Shown: one piece after another, positions 36,836 through 45,733 of the stretch | Position numbering within the stretch: the first letter of the stretch is position 1 | Layout of the letters: each line of letters begins with the position of its first letter | Assembly: GCF_021353265.1 (NCBI RefSeq) | Contig: NZ_JAJTWU010000002.1 | Span: 310,001-374,000 of the forward strand | DNA from: Pelomonas cellulosilytica | GTDB lineage: Bacteria > Pseudomonadota > Gammaproteobacteria > Burkholderiales > Burkholderiaceae_C | Direction: 5' to 3' | DNA length: 64,000 nt | The notes under the pieces: model-generated | Told to the model about the DNA's origin: nothing | What the model saw: only the letters and a program-made list of their open reading frames with translations | The model's database searches: none | Made by a program: the position numbers and the translations under genes

Positions 36836-39511
36836 ATGTCCTTCACTCCCTTCCTTGTCCGCTGCGTCCAGGCCTGCCGGTCCGGCGCGATGGTGGCCCT
36901 GCTGGCCTGCTCCGCGCCGTGGGCCCAGGCGCAGGTGCACACGCAGGCGCTGGACGCCGGCTGGCAGTTCCGCCTGGCCGACGAGTCCGCCGCGAAGGCC
37001 CATCCCGACGTGGTGGACTGGCGTCCGGCGACCGTGCCTGGCTCGGTGCAGACCGACCTGATGGACGCCAAGCTCATCCCTGACCCCTTCGCCGCCGACA
37101 ACGAAGGCCGGCTGCAGTGGATCGGGCTGTCGGACTGGGAGTACCGACTGGACTTTCGGCTCGACGGCGGCACGCTGCAGCGCAAGCATGTGGAGCTGGT
37201 GTTCGACGGGCTGGACACGTTTGCGCAGGTCACGCTGAACGGCCAGCCGCTGGCATCGACCGACAACATGTTCCGACGCTGGCGCCTGCCGGCGAAGGAA
37301 CTGCTGAAGGCGGGCAACAACACGCTGGTCGTGCGCCTGCAGTCGCCCATCAAGCGCATGCAGCCCTGGCTGCAGAAGCAGCCCTACGCGCTGCCCGGCG
37401 CCTACGACTCGCAGTTCGGCGACGAGCCCAAGGGCGTGAACTCCGCGACCTATGTGCGCAAGGCGCAGTACCACTACGGCTGGGACTGGGGCCCGCGCTT
37501 TGTCACGCTGGGCATCTGGAAGCCGGTGCGCATCGAGAGCTGGAACACCGCGCGCGTGGAGGACTTCCATGTGCGCCAGCTGCGTGTGGACGCCAACGTC
37601 GCCGTGCTCGCCGCCGAGCTGGAGGTCGATGCGACGCGCACCGGCCCCGCGAAGCTGCAGGTGGACGTCGCCCCGCCGCAGGGCCAGCCGTTCACGCTGA
37701 TGCAGGACGTCGTGCTGGAGCCGGGCCGCAACCAGTTCAGCCTGCCCATCCGCATTGAGCGGCCCAGGCGCTGGTACCCCGCCGGTTACGGCGCCCAGCC
37801 GATGTACACGGTGCGCGCCACGCTGACGCAGGAGAGCGAGGAGCTGGCCCGCGCCGAGCGCCGCACCGGCCTGCGCACCGTGGAGCTGCGCCGCGAGAAG
37901 GACGCCTGGGGCCGCAGCTTCGCTTTCGTCATCAACGGCATCCCGGTGTTCGCCAAAGGCGCGAACATGATCCCGCTGGACAGCTTTCCGAGCCGCGTCA
38001 CGCGCGCCCGCCAGCGCGCCATGCTGGAGACGGCCCGCCGCGCCAACATGAACATGCTGCGCCTGTGGGGCGGCGCCTACTACGAGAGCGATGCGTTCTA
38101 CGAAGAGGCCGATGCGCTGGGTATCCTCATCTGGCAGGACTTCATGTTCGGCGGCGCCATCCTGCCGGCCGACACCGTGTTCCAGGAGAACGTGCGCCAG
38201 GAGGCCGTCGAGCAGGTGCGCCGGCTGCGCCACCACCCGAGCATCGTGCTTTGGTGCGGCAACAACGAGGTGCAGGCCGACTGGGAGAGCTGGGATGGCA
38301 CGCTGGCGTTCAAGAACCGTCTGTCGCCCGACGAGCGTGAGCGGCTGTGGAGCGCCAACCTCAAGCTGTTCGGCGACGTGCTGCGCGGCGTCGTGCAGCG
38401 CTACGCGCCCGACGTGCCGTACTGGGCCACGTCGCCCGGCGTGGACCTGGAGGGCCCGTCCAGCCAGATGGACGATGGCGATGTGCACTTCTGGCGCGTG
38501 TGGGGCGGCTCCGCGCCGGCCGAGACCTTCCTGAACACGACGCCGCGCTTCATGTCCGAGTACGGCCTGCAGTCCTACCCGGAAATGCGCACCATCGCCG
38601 CGTACGCCAAGCCCGAGGATCTGCGGCTGGACTCGCCGGTCATCCGCGCACACCAGAAGTTCGGTGTCGCCGTCGGCCCGGATGTCGGCAACGACCGCGT
38701 GCTGTTCTACATCCGCAAGAACTACGGCGAGCCTAAGGACTTCGCGTCCTTCGTCTACCTCAGCCAGGTCATGCAGGCCGAGGGCATCGAGCTGGCCGCA
38801 CTGCACCTGCGCAGCCAGCGCCCGCGGTCCATGGGGTCGCTGTACTGGCAGCTCAACGACGTGTGGCCGGGGGCGTCGTGGTCCAGCGTGGACTACTTCG
38901 GTCGCTGGAAGGCGCTGCAGTTCCACGCCCGTCGTTTCTATGCTGACCTGACCGTCGCCGCGCTGCGCCGTGAAAGTAATACCAATTTTTCGGTGGTATC
39001 TGACAAAGTCGATAAATTGAACGGTGAAGTGCAGCTGCGCGTGATGGATTTCGACGGGCGCGTGCTGCGCGCCGAGCGCGCGGCCGTGGCCGTTAAGCCG
39101 CTGGGTGTCACGACGGTCTGGGAGCGCTCGGACGAGATGCTGCTGCAAGGCGCCGATCCACGTCGTACGGTGGCCGAATTCGAGCTGCTCGTCGCCGGCA
39201 AAAGTGTTGCGAGGCAGCGTGTCTACTTCGCACCAGCACGCTCGCTGCAGCTGGCCGATCCGGGCTTTCTGACCGACATCTCGGCCGACCCGTCAGGCGG
39301 TGCCAATGCCTTCAAACTGTCGATCAAATCGAGGTTCCTGGCCCGTGCGACGTGGATCGACTTCGGGGACATCGACGTCGAACTCCAGGACAACTCGCTC
39401 GACATCAGTCCGGGTGAGGAGGTCGTCATCCCGTTGCGTTCTAGCGCCTCGCTGCAGGTGCTGCGCGAGCGACTGAACCTGCGCTCGCTGGCGGGGGCCA
39501 CGTTGCATTGA
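36836..39511 (+). CDS. GH2 beta-mannosidase
   Basis: 891 residues with a signal peptide (cleavage near AQA-QVH). Features specific to beta-mannosidases are present: VPGSVQTDLMDAKLIPDPF near residue 65, QYHYGWDWGPRFVT near 215, acid/base E478 in GNNEVQADW and nucleophile E575 in MSEYGLQSYPEM. It cleaves the single beta-1,4-mannose of the N-glycan core from chitobiose, or mannobiose. It is the last gene of the operon. The final 180 codons (from about 38975) shift abruptly to lower GC and hold a TAATACCAAT element at 38977, unlike the rest of the gene. Confidence 0.94.
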   Translation: MSFTPFLVRCVQACRSGAMVALLACSAPWAQAQVHTQALDAGWQFRLADESAAKAHPDVVDWRPATVPGSVQTDLMDAKLIPDPFAADNEGRLQWIGLSDWEYRLDFRLDGGTLQRKHVELVFDGLDTFAQVTLNGQPLASTDNMFRRWRLPAKELLKAGNNTLVVRLQSPIKRMQPWLQKQPYALPGAYDSQFGDEPKGVNSATYVRKAQYHYGWDWGPRFVTLGIWKPVRIESWNTARVEDFHVRQLRVDANVAVLAAELEVDATRTGPAKLQVDVAPPQGQPFTLMQDVVLEPGRNQFSLPIRIERPRRWYPAGYGAQPMYTVRATLTQESEELARAERRTGLRTVELRREKDAWGRSFAFVINGIPVFAKGANMIPLDSFPSRVTRARQRAMLETARRANMNMLRLWGGAYYESDAFYEEADALGILIWQDFMFGGAILPADTVFQENVRQEAVEQVRRLRHHPSIVLWCGNNEVQADWESWDGTLAFKNRLSPDERERLWSANLKLFGDVLRGVVQRYAPDVPYWATSPGVDLEGPSSQMDDGDVHFWRVWGGSAPAETFLNTTPRFMSEYGLQSYPEMRTIAAYAKPEDLRLDSPVIRAHQKFGVAVGPDVGNDRVLFYIRKNYGEPKDFASFVYLSQVMQAEGIELAALHLRSQRPRSMGSLYWQLNDVWPGASWSSVDYFGRWKALQFHARRFYADLTVAALRRESNTNFSVVSDKVDKLNGEVQLRVMDFDGRVLRAERAAVAVKPLGVTTVWERSDEMLLQGADPRRTVAEFELLVAGKSVARQRVYFAPARSLQLADPGFLTDISADPSGGANAFKLSIKSRFLARATWIDFGDIDVELQDNSLDISPGEEVVIPLRSSASLQVLRERLNLRSLAGATLH
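38977..38999. promoter_or_regulatory. TAATACCAAT element with inverted TGGTAT, inside the beta-mannosidase gene
   Basis: The decamer TAATACCAAT (38977-38986) is identical to two copies at the TonB receptor promoter 670 bases downstream. It is followed by TGGTAT (38994-38999), making an ATACCA-N9-TGGTAT inverted repeat. An AT-rich site of this kind inside a GC-rich coding region suggests an auxiliary operator for the GntR regulator encoded at 45734. Confidence 0.5.
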
Positions 39512-39627
39512 CGGCGTCGTAGGGCGACAGAAAAGGCCGCGCCGCGCGGCGGCTGACTCACGCCCTCGTGTTGCTGTCCGCGGCCTGTCGCCGAAGGCCA
39601 ACAGCAGCCGAAGCCCCGCAAAAAAAA

Positions 39628-39683
39628 TTGACATCGTTTTTGTAATACGTATTTAATACCAATCGGCATCTAGTAATACCAAT
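39628..39683 (+). promoter_or_regulatory. Promoter and GntR-type operators of the first TonB receptor gene
   Basis: TTGACA (39628-39633), 18 bases, TTTAAT (39652-39657) forms a good sigma-70 promoter in a distinctly AT-rich stretch. TAATACCAAT occurs at 39654-39663, over the -10 box, and again at 39674-39683, two helical turns later; a partial copy, TAATAC, sits at 39643. The arrangement fits repression by several bound dimers. The half-site ATTGGTATTA resembles targets of HutC-type GntR proteins such as NagQ. Confidence 0.65.
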
Positions 39684-39786
39684 CTGATGCGCGCCGGGGC
39701 CTTGGCCGCGCATGCAGACGAGCCCGCTGCCGAACGGTCTCTGCACTGTCTCCATTCACTCACCTCATTCTCCTGAGAGGCTTTCG

Positions 39787-42444
39787 ATGATGAAACCGCG
39801 CCGTCTTCTCATGCAAACCACCCTGGTGTCGTCCCTTGCGGCGATCTATGGGCCCGCCGCGATGGCGCAGGAAGCTGCTCCTGCGGCGCCCGCTGCCTCC
39901 GCAGCCGCCGGCTCCAAGGTCGAGGCCCTGGACACCATCCTGGTGACCGGTTATCGCGCCAGCGTTCAACGTGCCATGAACGTCAAGCGCAACGCCGATT
40001 CCATCGTTGACGCCATCAGCGCCGAAGACATCGGCAAGTTCCCCGACCGCAATGCGGCCGAGTCGCTGGCCCACCTGCCGGGCATCTCGGTCGACCGCCT
40101 CTACGGCGAAGGCGAGAAGGTCTCGATCAACGGTACCGACCCGCAGCTCAACCGCGTGCTCGTCAACGGCCAGACGATCGCTAGCGGCGACTGGGGCGGA
40201 TCGCCTGGCGACACCCAGGGTGGCCGTACCTTCAACTACACACTGCTTGCGCCGGAAATCATCGGCCTGATGGAGGTCTACAAGGCGCCCGAAGCCCGCA
40301 TTGATGAGGGCAGCATCGGTGGCACGGTGATCATCCACACGCGCAAGCCGCTGGACCTGCCGGCGAACACGCTGCGCGGGTCGGTCGGCTACCTCTACAA
40401 CGATCGCTCCGAGCAAGGCGATCCCCGCGCATCGGTCCTGTACAGCTGGAAGAACCAGAGCAGCGATTTCGGCGCGTTGATCGCACTGACGCATGACAAG
40501 CAGCGCCTCAAGCAGGCCAGCGTGCAGTTCTTCTGCGGCTACACCAGCGGCGCGGGCATCAAGAACACGACCGCCATCACCGGCGGTGGCGATCCGGCGA
40601 CCTCACGCGTTCCGGTGTGCCTGGACAGCAGCCTCTTCGACCAGCAACGCACCCGCGATGGCGCCCAGGGCGCGCTGCAATGGAAGGTGGACAAGAACAA
40701 CGAGCTGAACCTGACCGGCGTCTACGTCAAGGGCAAGTACGACAACTTCAGCCAGTCTCGCTACGTCACGCCGGTGCAGTTCGGCAACATGACGCAGGCC
40801 AACGTGTCGGGTGGTTTGGTCAACTCCGGCACGTTCGTGCCGAACAAGCCGTCTACGGAAAACACCGACGTCTACGGTCAGCTGGACACGAACTACCGCA
40901 CGAGCGACCTTTCCACGAAGAGCCTGAACCTGACGCACGAGTACACCGGCGACGAGTGGAAACTGAAGTCGCAGGTCGGCTACACGAAGGCGACCGGGGG
41001 CACCACGCCCGAGTACCTGATGAAGTACCTGCTCAAGAGCGGTGGCTATTCGTTCAAGTACGGTCCCCAGTCGGCTGGGCTCGTGTTTGACAACCCTGCT
41101 GCAAGCAACTGGCGCCTTGATGGCCCGAGCGGTGACAAGAAGGGTGACCAGGCCGGCGGCATCGCCTACGACCGCACGAACGACAACGAGCGTTATGGCC
41201 AAGTCGACTTCAGCAAGGACGTGAGCTGGGGCCCGATCAAGGAAGTTCTGGTGGGCGCGAAGTTCGTGCATCACGAGAACGGCAAGACGCGCATGAGCAA
41301 CAGCCTGTTCCCGACGGCTCCCGTGTCACTGACCGACTTCTCGCCGGTTCTGGTCGACTCCAAGCTGTTCAGCGGCATGGATGTCGATGCCGGTATCTCG
41401 AGCTGGCCGACGGCTTCGCCGGACGCAGTCAAGAGCTACCTGAACGGCCTGCCTGGCGCTCAGCAATTCAACTTCGACGCGGGCTCTTCGTTCCTGGTCA
41501 AGGAAACGACCAAGAACCTCTTCACGCAGTTCAACTACGAGTACGAGAAGTTCCGCGGCAACTTCGGTGTGCGTTACGTCAACACCACCGATACGTCCAA
41601 CTACTATCTGACCAACTCGCAGGGCAACGGCGTCCTGACGACGGCCGAGCACACGTATCGCAAGTTCCTGCCCAGCTTCAACCTCGTCTACGACCTGGAC
41701 AGCAACAAGGTGCTGCGTGCATCCGTGGCCAAGGTGCTGGCCCGCTCTCGCTACAGCGATCTGGCCGGTTCCGTCAGCCGTGACGACGTGAAGCTGAATG
41801 GTGGTGGCGGCAATCCGGACCTGAAGCCCTACGAGTCGACGAACTTCGACCTGGCCGGCGAGTGGTACTTCCAGCCGCGCAGCATGCTGGGCTTCGAAGC
41901 GTTCTACCGCAAGGTCGGCAGCTACGTCATCAACATCGCCAACGACCAGCAGATCTTCAATCCGCTGACGAAGAAGGTCGAGACGTACTCCATCAGCTCG
42001 CCGGTGAACGCCGCGGATGCCAAGGTGAAGGGCCTGTCGCTCATCTACCAACAGGACATCGCCTACGGCCTGGGTGTGGAGACGAACTACACGTACAGCA
42101 CGTCTGACGCGAGCAACGGGCTCAACATGCCCTACCTGTCGCGCAATGTGTTCACCTTCGCGCCGTACTACGAGTCGGGCCCGTACAGCCTGCGTCTGGT
42201 CTACAACTACCGCACGTCCTACTTCACCCAGGTGGGCCGTGCTGAGGGCAAGAACTTCGCCGGTGGCTACAAGTCGCTGGACCTGTCGGCGTCGTATCAG
42301 ATCAACCAGAACATCGGCTTGAGCTTCAATGCGTCGAACCTGCTGGACTCGACCTACCTGCAATACGACGGTACGCCGAACGCTCCGGTCGGCTTCTACA
42401 AGAACGGCCGCCTGTTCACGCTGGGCCTGAACTTCAAGATGTAA
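39787..42444 (+). CDS. TonB-dependent outer membrane receptor (glycan importer)
   Basis: 885 residues: a signal peptide (to about AMA-QEA), an Ala-rich linker, the plug (DTILVTGYRASVQRAMNVKR, DAISAEDIGKFPDRNAAESL, INGTDPQLNRVLVNGQ) and a long beta-barrel ending in LGLNFKM. The IGKFPD plug signature belongs to the carbohydrate-linked receptors abundant in Xanthomonas and Caulobacter. With no SusD partner in this organism type, it alone would import oligosaccharides or glycopeptides, powered by TonB. Two adjacent ATGs (39787, 39790) are possible starts. The codon use and lower GC differ slightly from the glycosidase genes upstream. Confidence 0.93.
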   Translation: MMKPRRLLMQTTLVSSLAAIYGPAAMAQEAAPAAPAASAAAGSKVEALDTILVTGYRASVQRAMNVKRNADSIVDAISAEDIGKFPDRNAAESLAHLPGISVDRLYGEGEKVSINGTDPQLNRVLVNGQTIASGDWGGSPGDTQGGRTFNYTLLAPEIIGLMEVYKAPEARIDEGSIGGTVIIHTRKPLDLPANTLRGSVGYLYNDRSEQGDPRASVLYSWKNQSSDFGALIALTHDKQRLKQASVQFFCGYTSGAGIKNTTAITGGGDPATSRVPVCLDSSLFDQQRTRDGAQGALQWKVDKNNELNLTGVYVKGKYDNFSQSRYVTPVQFGNMTQANVSGGLVNSGTFVPNKPSTENTDVYGQLDTNYRTSDLSTKSLNLTHEYTGDEWKLKSQVGYTKATGGTTPEYLMKYLLKSGGYSFKYGPQSAGLVFDNPAASNWRLDGPSGDKKGDQAGGIAYDRTNDNERYGQVDFSKDVSWGPIKEVLVGAKFVHHENGKTRMSNSLFPTAPVSLTDFSPVLVDSKLFSGMDVDAGISSWPTASPDAVKSYLNGLPGAQQFNFDAGSSFLVKETTKNLFTQFNYEYEKFRGNFGVRYVNTTDTSNYYLTNSQGNGVLTTAEHTYRKFLPSFNLVYDLDSNKVLRASVAKVLARSRYSDLAGSVSRDDVKLNGGGGNPDLKPYESTNFDLAGEWYFQPRSMLGFEAFYRKVGSYVINIANDQQIFNPLTKKVETYSISSPVNAADAKVKGLSLIYQQDIAYGLGVETNYTYSTSDASNGLNMPYLSRNVFTFAPYYESGPYSLRLVYNYRTSYFTQVGRAEGKNFAGGYKSLDLSASYQINQNIGLSFNASNLLDSTYLQYDGTPNAPVGFYKNGRLFTLGLNFKM

Positions 42445-42450
42445 GCCGAA

Positions 42451-42481
42451 GAGGCATGCAGGCGCCGCGCCTGCATGCCTC
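42451..42481. terminator. Strong 13-bp hairpin after the TonB receptor gene
   Basis: GAGGCATGCAGGC (42451-42463) pairs perfectly with 42469-42481 around a five-base loop, six bases after the receptor stop. No T-run follows, so it may be an mRNA-stabilising or processing hairpin, making receptor levels higher than those of the following enzymes, rather than a simple terminator. Confidence 0.55.
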
Positions 42482-42532
42482 AGGCCGGCGGGTTTCGGCT
42501 CGCTGGCCTGTCTCGATTCTGATTTGCAAGCG

Positions 42533-42552
42533 CCGGCTCCCTGCGGAGCCGG
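42533..42552. terminator. Second hairpin before the GH29 gene
   Basis: CCGGCTCC, loop CTGC, GGAGCCGG is a perfect 8-base stem followed by TCCTGTTT, 48 bases before the next gene start. It could attenuate transcription into the fucosidase-cutC-sialidase genes or terminate it, in which case those genes need a promoter I cannot see. Confidence 0.5.
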
Positions 42553-42599
42553 TCCTGTTTCCGTGGTGCGCGACGCGCGCCACTCATGTTGGAACGCCC

Positions 42600-43955
42600 A
42601 TGCTGTCGAAGGTCCGCCACCTCGTCCAGGCGCTGGCCTGCCTGGCCGCCGCGCTGCCTGCAGTCGCCCAGAACTTCTCGGACATCAAGCCGTCGCCGCA
42701 GCAGGTGGCCTGGCAGGACCGCGCTTTCGGTGTCATCGTGCATTTCGGCACCAACACCTTCCTCGACCGGGAATGGGGTGACGGCAAGGCCGACCCCGCG
42801 GTGTTCAACCCCGGCCAGGTGGACCCTGTGCAGTGGGCGCGGGCGGTCAAGTCGGCCGGCGCCAACTACATGATCCTCGTGGCCAAGCACCACGACGGTT
42901 TCGCGCTGTGGCCCACGCAGCAGAGCGACTACTCCGTGAAGGCCAGCCCCTGGCTGGGCGGCAAGGGCGACCTCGTTCGCATGACGGCTGCCGCGGCAAA
43001 GCAGCAGGGCCTGGGCCTGGGCGTCTACCTGTCGCCGTGGGACCGCCACGAGCCGCGCTACGCCGACGCGAAGGCCTACGACACCTTCTATGCCGGCCAG
43101 CTCGTGGAGCTGGCCTCGGGCTACGGCCCGCTCGTCGAATGGTGGCTGGACGGCGCCGGCAGTGCTGGCCATGTCTATGACTTCGAGCGCTATGTCGCCG
43201 AGCTGCGCACCTATCAGCCCAACGCGATGGTATTCGCCGACACGGCGCTGTTCGAGTACGGCGACATCCGCTGGGTGGGCAACGAGATCGGCGTCATCGA
43301 GGGCGAGAACTGGAACGTCATCGATCGCCACGGCAAGTTGCGCTGGCGGCCGGTCGAGGTGGACACGCCGCTGCACAAGGACTTCTGGTTCTGGAACTCC
43401 CGGCCCGAGTTCGACACGTCGCTGAAGACCGTCGACGAGCTGATGCAGAACTACGAAGACAGCGTGGGCCGGGGCGGCCAGCTGGTCCTGGGCATCGCGC
43501 CCGACCGTCGCGGCCTGCTGCCCGATGCCGACGTGAAGCGGCTGACCGAGTTCGGCGAGGCGCTGCAGCGCCGCTATGGCGACGCAGCCAACGTGGCTGC
43601 GCGCCATGCCAGGACCGATGCGTTGTCGGCCGCCGCGCTGGACAACGACCCCGACACGTCCTGGGTCGTAACGCCGGCCAACCGCGGCGTGCTGGAGGTC
43701 GATCTCGGCAAGCCGGTCTCGATTGACCGCGCGCTGACAATGGAGCGGCTCGAAGATGGCCAACTGGTGCGCCGCTACGTCATCCAGGCCTGGGACGGCC
43801 GCCGCTGGCAGACGCTGTCCAGCGCCCAGGCCATCGGCCACATGAAGATCGACAAGTTCGAGCCCGTCACCACGCGCCGCGTGCGGCTGTGCGTCGTGTC
43901 CAGCGTCGGCACGCCGGCGATCCGCGAGTTCAAGCTCTTCGCCCGCCAGCCATGA
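42600..43955 (+). CDS. GH29 alpha-1,3/4-L-fucosidase (B type)
   Basis: 451 residues with a short signal peptide (cleavage near AVA-QNF). The barrel shows AFGVIVHFGTNTFLDREWG, LVAKHHDGFALWPT and the nucleophile D184 in VEWWLDGAGS; a C-terminal F5/8-type (discoidin-like) domain covers about 335-451. The compact barrel and the DREWG loop fit GH29-B enzymes, which act on fucose next to a galactose branch, as in Lewis epitopes. Plant complex N-glycans carry Lewis-a, so this would complement the GH29-A enzyme. Its stop overlaps cutC (ATGA). Confidence 0.9.
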   Translation: MLSKVRHLVQALACLAAALPAVAQNFSDIKPSPQQVAWQDRAFGVIVHFGTNTFLDREWGDGKADPAVFNPGQVDPVQWARAVKSAGANYMILVAKHHDGFALWPTQQSDYSVKASPWLGGKGDLVRMTAAAAKQQGLGLGVYLSPWDRHEPRYADAKAYDTFYAGQLVELASGYGPLVEWWLDGAGSAGHVYDFERYVAELRTYQPNAMVFADTALFEYGDIRWVGNEIGVIEGENWNVIDRHGKLRWRPVEVDTPLHKDFWFWNSRPEFDTSLKTVDELMQNYEDSVGRGGQLVLGIAPDRRGLLPDADVKRLTEFGEALQRRYGDAANVAARHARTDALSAAALDNDPDTSWVVTPANRGVLEVDLGKPVSIDRALTMERLEDGQLVRRYVIQAWDGRRWQTLSSAQAIGHMKIDKFEPVTTRRVRLCVVSSVGTPAIREFKLFARQP

Positions 43956-44656
43956 ACGACTGCAGCGCCGTCCTTCTTGAAGTCATCGTGCTCGATGCGC
44001 AGGACGCCGCCGCGGCCGCAGCCGCTGGCGCGGACCGGCTGGAGCTTGTGTCCGACATGGCCCAGGGCGGCCTCACGCCGGCCGCCGAGATCGTGCAGGC
44101 CGTCGTGCGCGCCTGCAGCATCCCGGTCATGGTGATGGCGCGGCCGCATGCGCGCTCCTTCGTCTACGATGAAGCCGACATGGCGCAGGTGCGCGAAGCC
44201 ATCGCCGTGGCGCGCGATGCCGGCGCTGCTGGCATCGTCTTCGGCGCGCTGACGGACGAGGGCGACATCCACACCGAGCGCCTGGAGCAGGTGCTGCACT
44301 GGGCCGACGGCCTGCCAGTCACCTTCCACCGGGCCTTCGACGCCTGCCGCGACCCGTGGCAGGCCTTCGACGTGCTGGGTGCCTACCGCGGCCCCGTCGC
44401 GCAGTTGCTGACCTCCGGCGCCGCTCCCACCGCCGACGACGGCGCGGCGCTGCTGCGCCGGATGGTGGCGTGCTCGCGGCGCGGCGAGGGCGTCGAGCCG
44501 CTGGTGGGCTCGGGCGTCACGGTAGCCAACCTGCCGACGCTGCATGCCGTCATCGGCGCGCGGCAGTACCACGTCGGCAGCGCCGCCCGCATCGGCGGGC
44601 GCTTCGACGCCGGCATCGACGCGGCCCGCATCGCCGCGCTGCGGAGCGCGCTGTGA
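43952..44656 (+). CDS. cutC: CutC family protein inside the glycosidase operon
   Basis: 234 residues without signal peptide, forming a TIM barrel with family motifs (LLEVIVLDAQDAAAAAAAGA, RLELVSDMAQGGLTPA, VMARPHARSFVYDEADM, TFHRAFD, LLTSGAAPTA). CutC was named for copper homeostasis, but that role is disputed and the enzymatic function is not known. It overlaps both neighbours by four bases, fucosidase upstream (ATGA) and sialidase-fold downstream (GTGA), so it must be expressed with secreted glycan enzymes. A cytoplasmic step on a released sugar or glycosyl-amino acid is inferred, not shown. Confidence 0.9.
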   Translation: MNDCSAVLLEVIVLDAQDAAAAAAAGADRLELVSDMAQGGLTPAAEIVQAVVRACSIPVMVMARPHARSFVYDEADMAQVREAIAVARDAGAAGIVFGALTDEGDIHTERLEQVLHWADGLPVTFHRAFDACRDPWQAFDVLGAYRGPVAQLLTSGAAPTADDGAALLRRMVACSRRGEGVEPLVGSGVTVANLPTLHAVIGARQYHVGSAARIGGRFDAGIDAARIAALRSAL

Positions 44657-45729
44657 CCGGCCGCCGCCCCGGCACCTCGCGACGTCAGCTGCTGGGCGGC
44701 TTGCTGGCGGGCGTCGTCGGCCCGCAGGTGCTGGCCGCGGAGTCCACCGTGCGCCGCGAATTCATCGACTCGCAGCAAACGACGCCGCAGGTCCATGCGT
44801 CCACGCTCGCCGAGCTGCCCGACGGCAGCCTGCTGGCCGCCTGGTTCGGCGGCACTGCCGAACGCGCGCCCGACGTGCGCATCTGGTGTGCGCGTCGCGA
44901 GGTCGGTGGCTGGACGGCGCCGCAGCCGGTGGCCGATGGACGCCAGCCCGACGGCAGCACGCTGCCCACGTGGAACCCGGTGCTGTTCCAGGCCGGCGCG
45001 GCCCAGGGTGGGCCACTGCTGCTGTTCTACAAGGTCGGCCCCAGCCCGCAGCAATGGTGGGGCGAGCTGATCACGTCGGACGACGGCGGCCGCAGCTGGT
45101 CTGCGCCGCAGCGCCTGCCGGACGGTGCGCTGGGCCCCATCCGCAGCAAGCCGCTGCTGCTGCCCGACGGCACGCTGCTGTGCCCGTCCAGCACCGAGGA
45201 TGACCAGGGCCACTGGCGCATCCACTTCGAGCGCACGCCGGACCTCGGACGCCACTGGCAGGTGGGTGCTTCGGTGGCCGACCCGCGCGGCCTCGGCATG
45301 ATCCAGCCGAGCGCCGTGCTGCGGCCGGACGGCAGCGTGCTGGCCTTCGCGCGCAGCATGTCCAACCGCATCGCCGTTACGCGCTCGCGCGACGGTGGCA
45401 TCAGCTGGTCGCCGCCGCAGCTGACGTCGCTGCCCAACCCCAACGCCGGCATCGAGGCGCTGGGCCTGGCCGATGGCCGGTTGCTGATGGTGTTCAACCC
45501 GCGCGAGCGCGGCCGCGACTGGTGGAATGGCCGCGACCGGCTGGACGTGGCCGTCTCAGCCGACGGCGGCAGGCGCTGGGGCACGGTGCTAACGCTGGAA
45601 GACGAGCCCGGCCAGGAGTTCTCCTATCCCGCGGCCATCCAGGCGCGCAGCGGCCGCGTGCACATCTGCTACACCCACAAACGCACACAGATCCGCCATG
45701 TCGAGCTGGACCCGCGCGACCTGCGTTGA
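44653..45729 (+). CDS. Sialidase-fold (BNR_2) secreted protein of unclear specificity
   Basis: 358 residues from a GTG coupled to the cutC stop. A twin-arginine type signal (SRRQLLGGLLAGVVGP, ending near LAA-ES) is followed by a six-bladed propeller with three Asp-boxes: SDDGGRSW, SRDGGISW and SADGGRRW. It belongs to the BNR_2 group usually labelled exo-sialidase, but the FRIP arginine motif of true GH33 enzymes is not seen, and plant glycans lack sialic acid. It may cleave another linkage. The gene ends four bases from the convergent GntR gene. Confidence 0.8.
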   Translation: MTGRRPGTSRRQLLGGLLAGVVGPQVLAAESTVRREFIDSQQTTPQVHASTLAELPDGSLLAAWFGGTAERAPDVRIWCARREVGGWTAPQPVADGRQPDGSTLPTWNPVLFQAGAAQGGPLLLFYKVGPSPQQWWGELITSDDGGRSWSAPQRLPDGALGPIRSKPLLLPDGTLLCPSSTEDDQGHWRIHFERTPDLGRHWQVGASVADPRGLGMIQPSAVLRPDGSVLAFARSMSNRIAVTRSRDGGISWSPPQLTSLPNPNAGIEALGLADGRLLMVFNPRERGRDWWNGRDRLDVAVSADGGRRWGTVLTLEDEPGQEFSYPAAIQARSGRVHICYTHKRTQIRHVELDPRDLR

Positions 45730-45733
45730 CGTG

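Noticed and set aside
35200..39148. Long minus-strand frames of 719 and 796 codons opposite GH20 and GH2
   Set aside because: They lie antisense to well-supported glycosidase genes and have the Arg/His/Gln/Ala-rich composition of shadow frames in GC-rich DNA; no domain is recognisable.
43952..44656. CutC as a copper-homeostasis protein for the nearby oxidase
   Set aside because: The oxidase operon is 18 kb away and cutC is translationally coupled to glycosidase genes, so copper handling is not supported by context.
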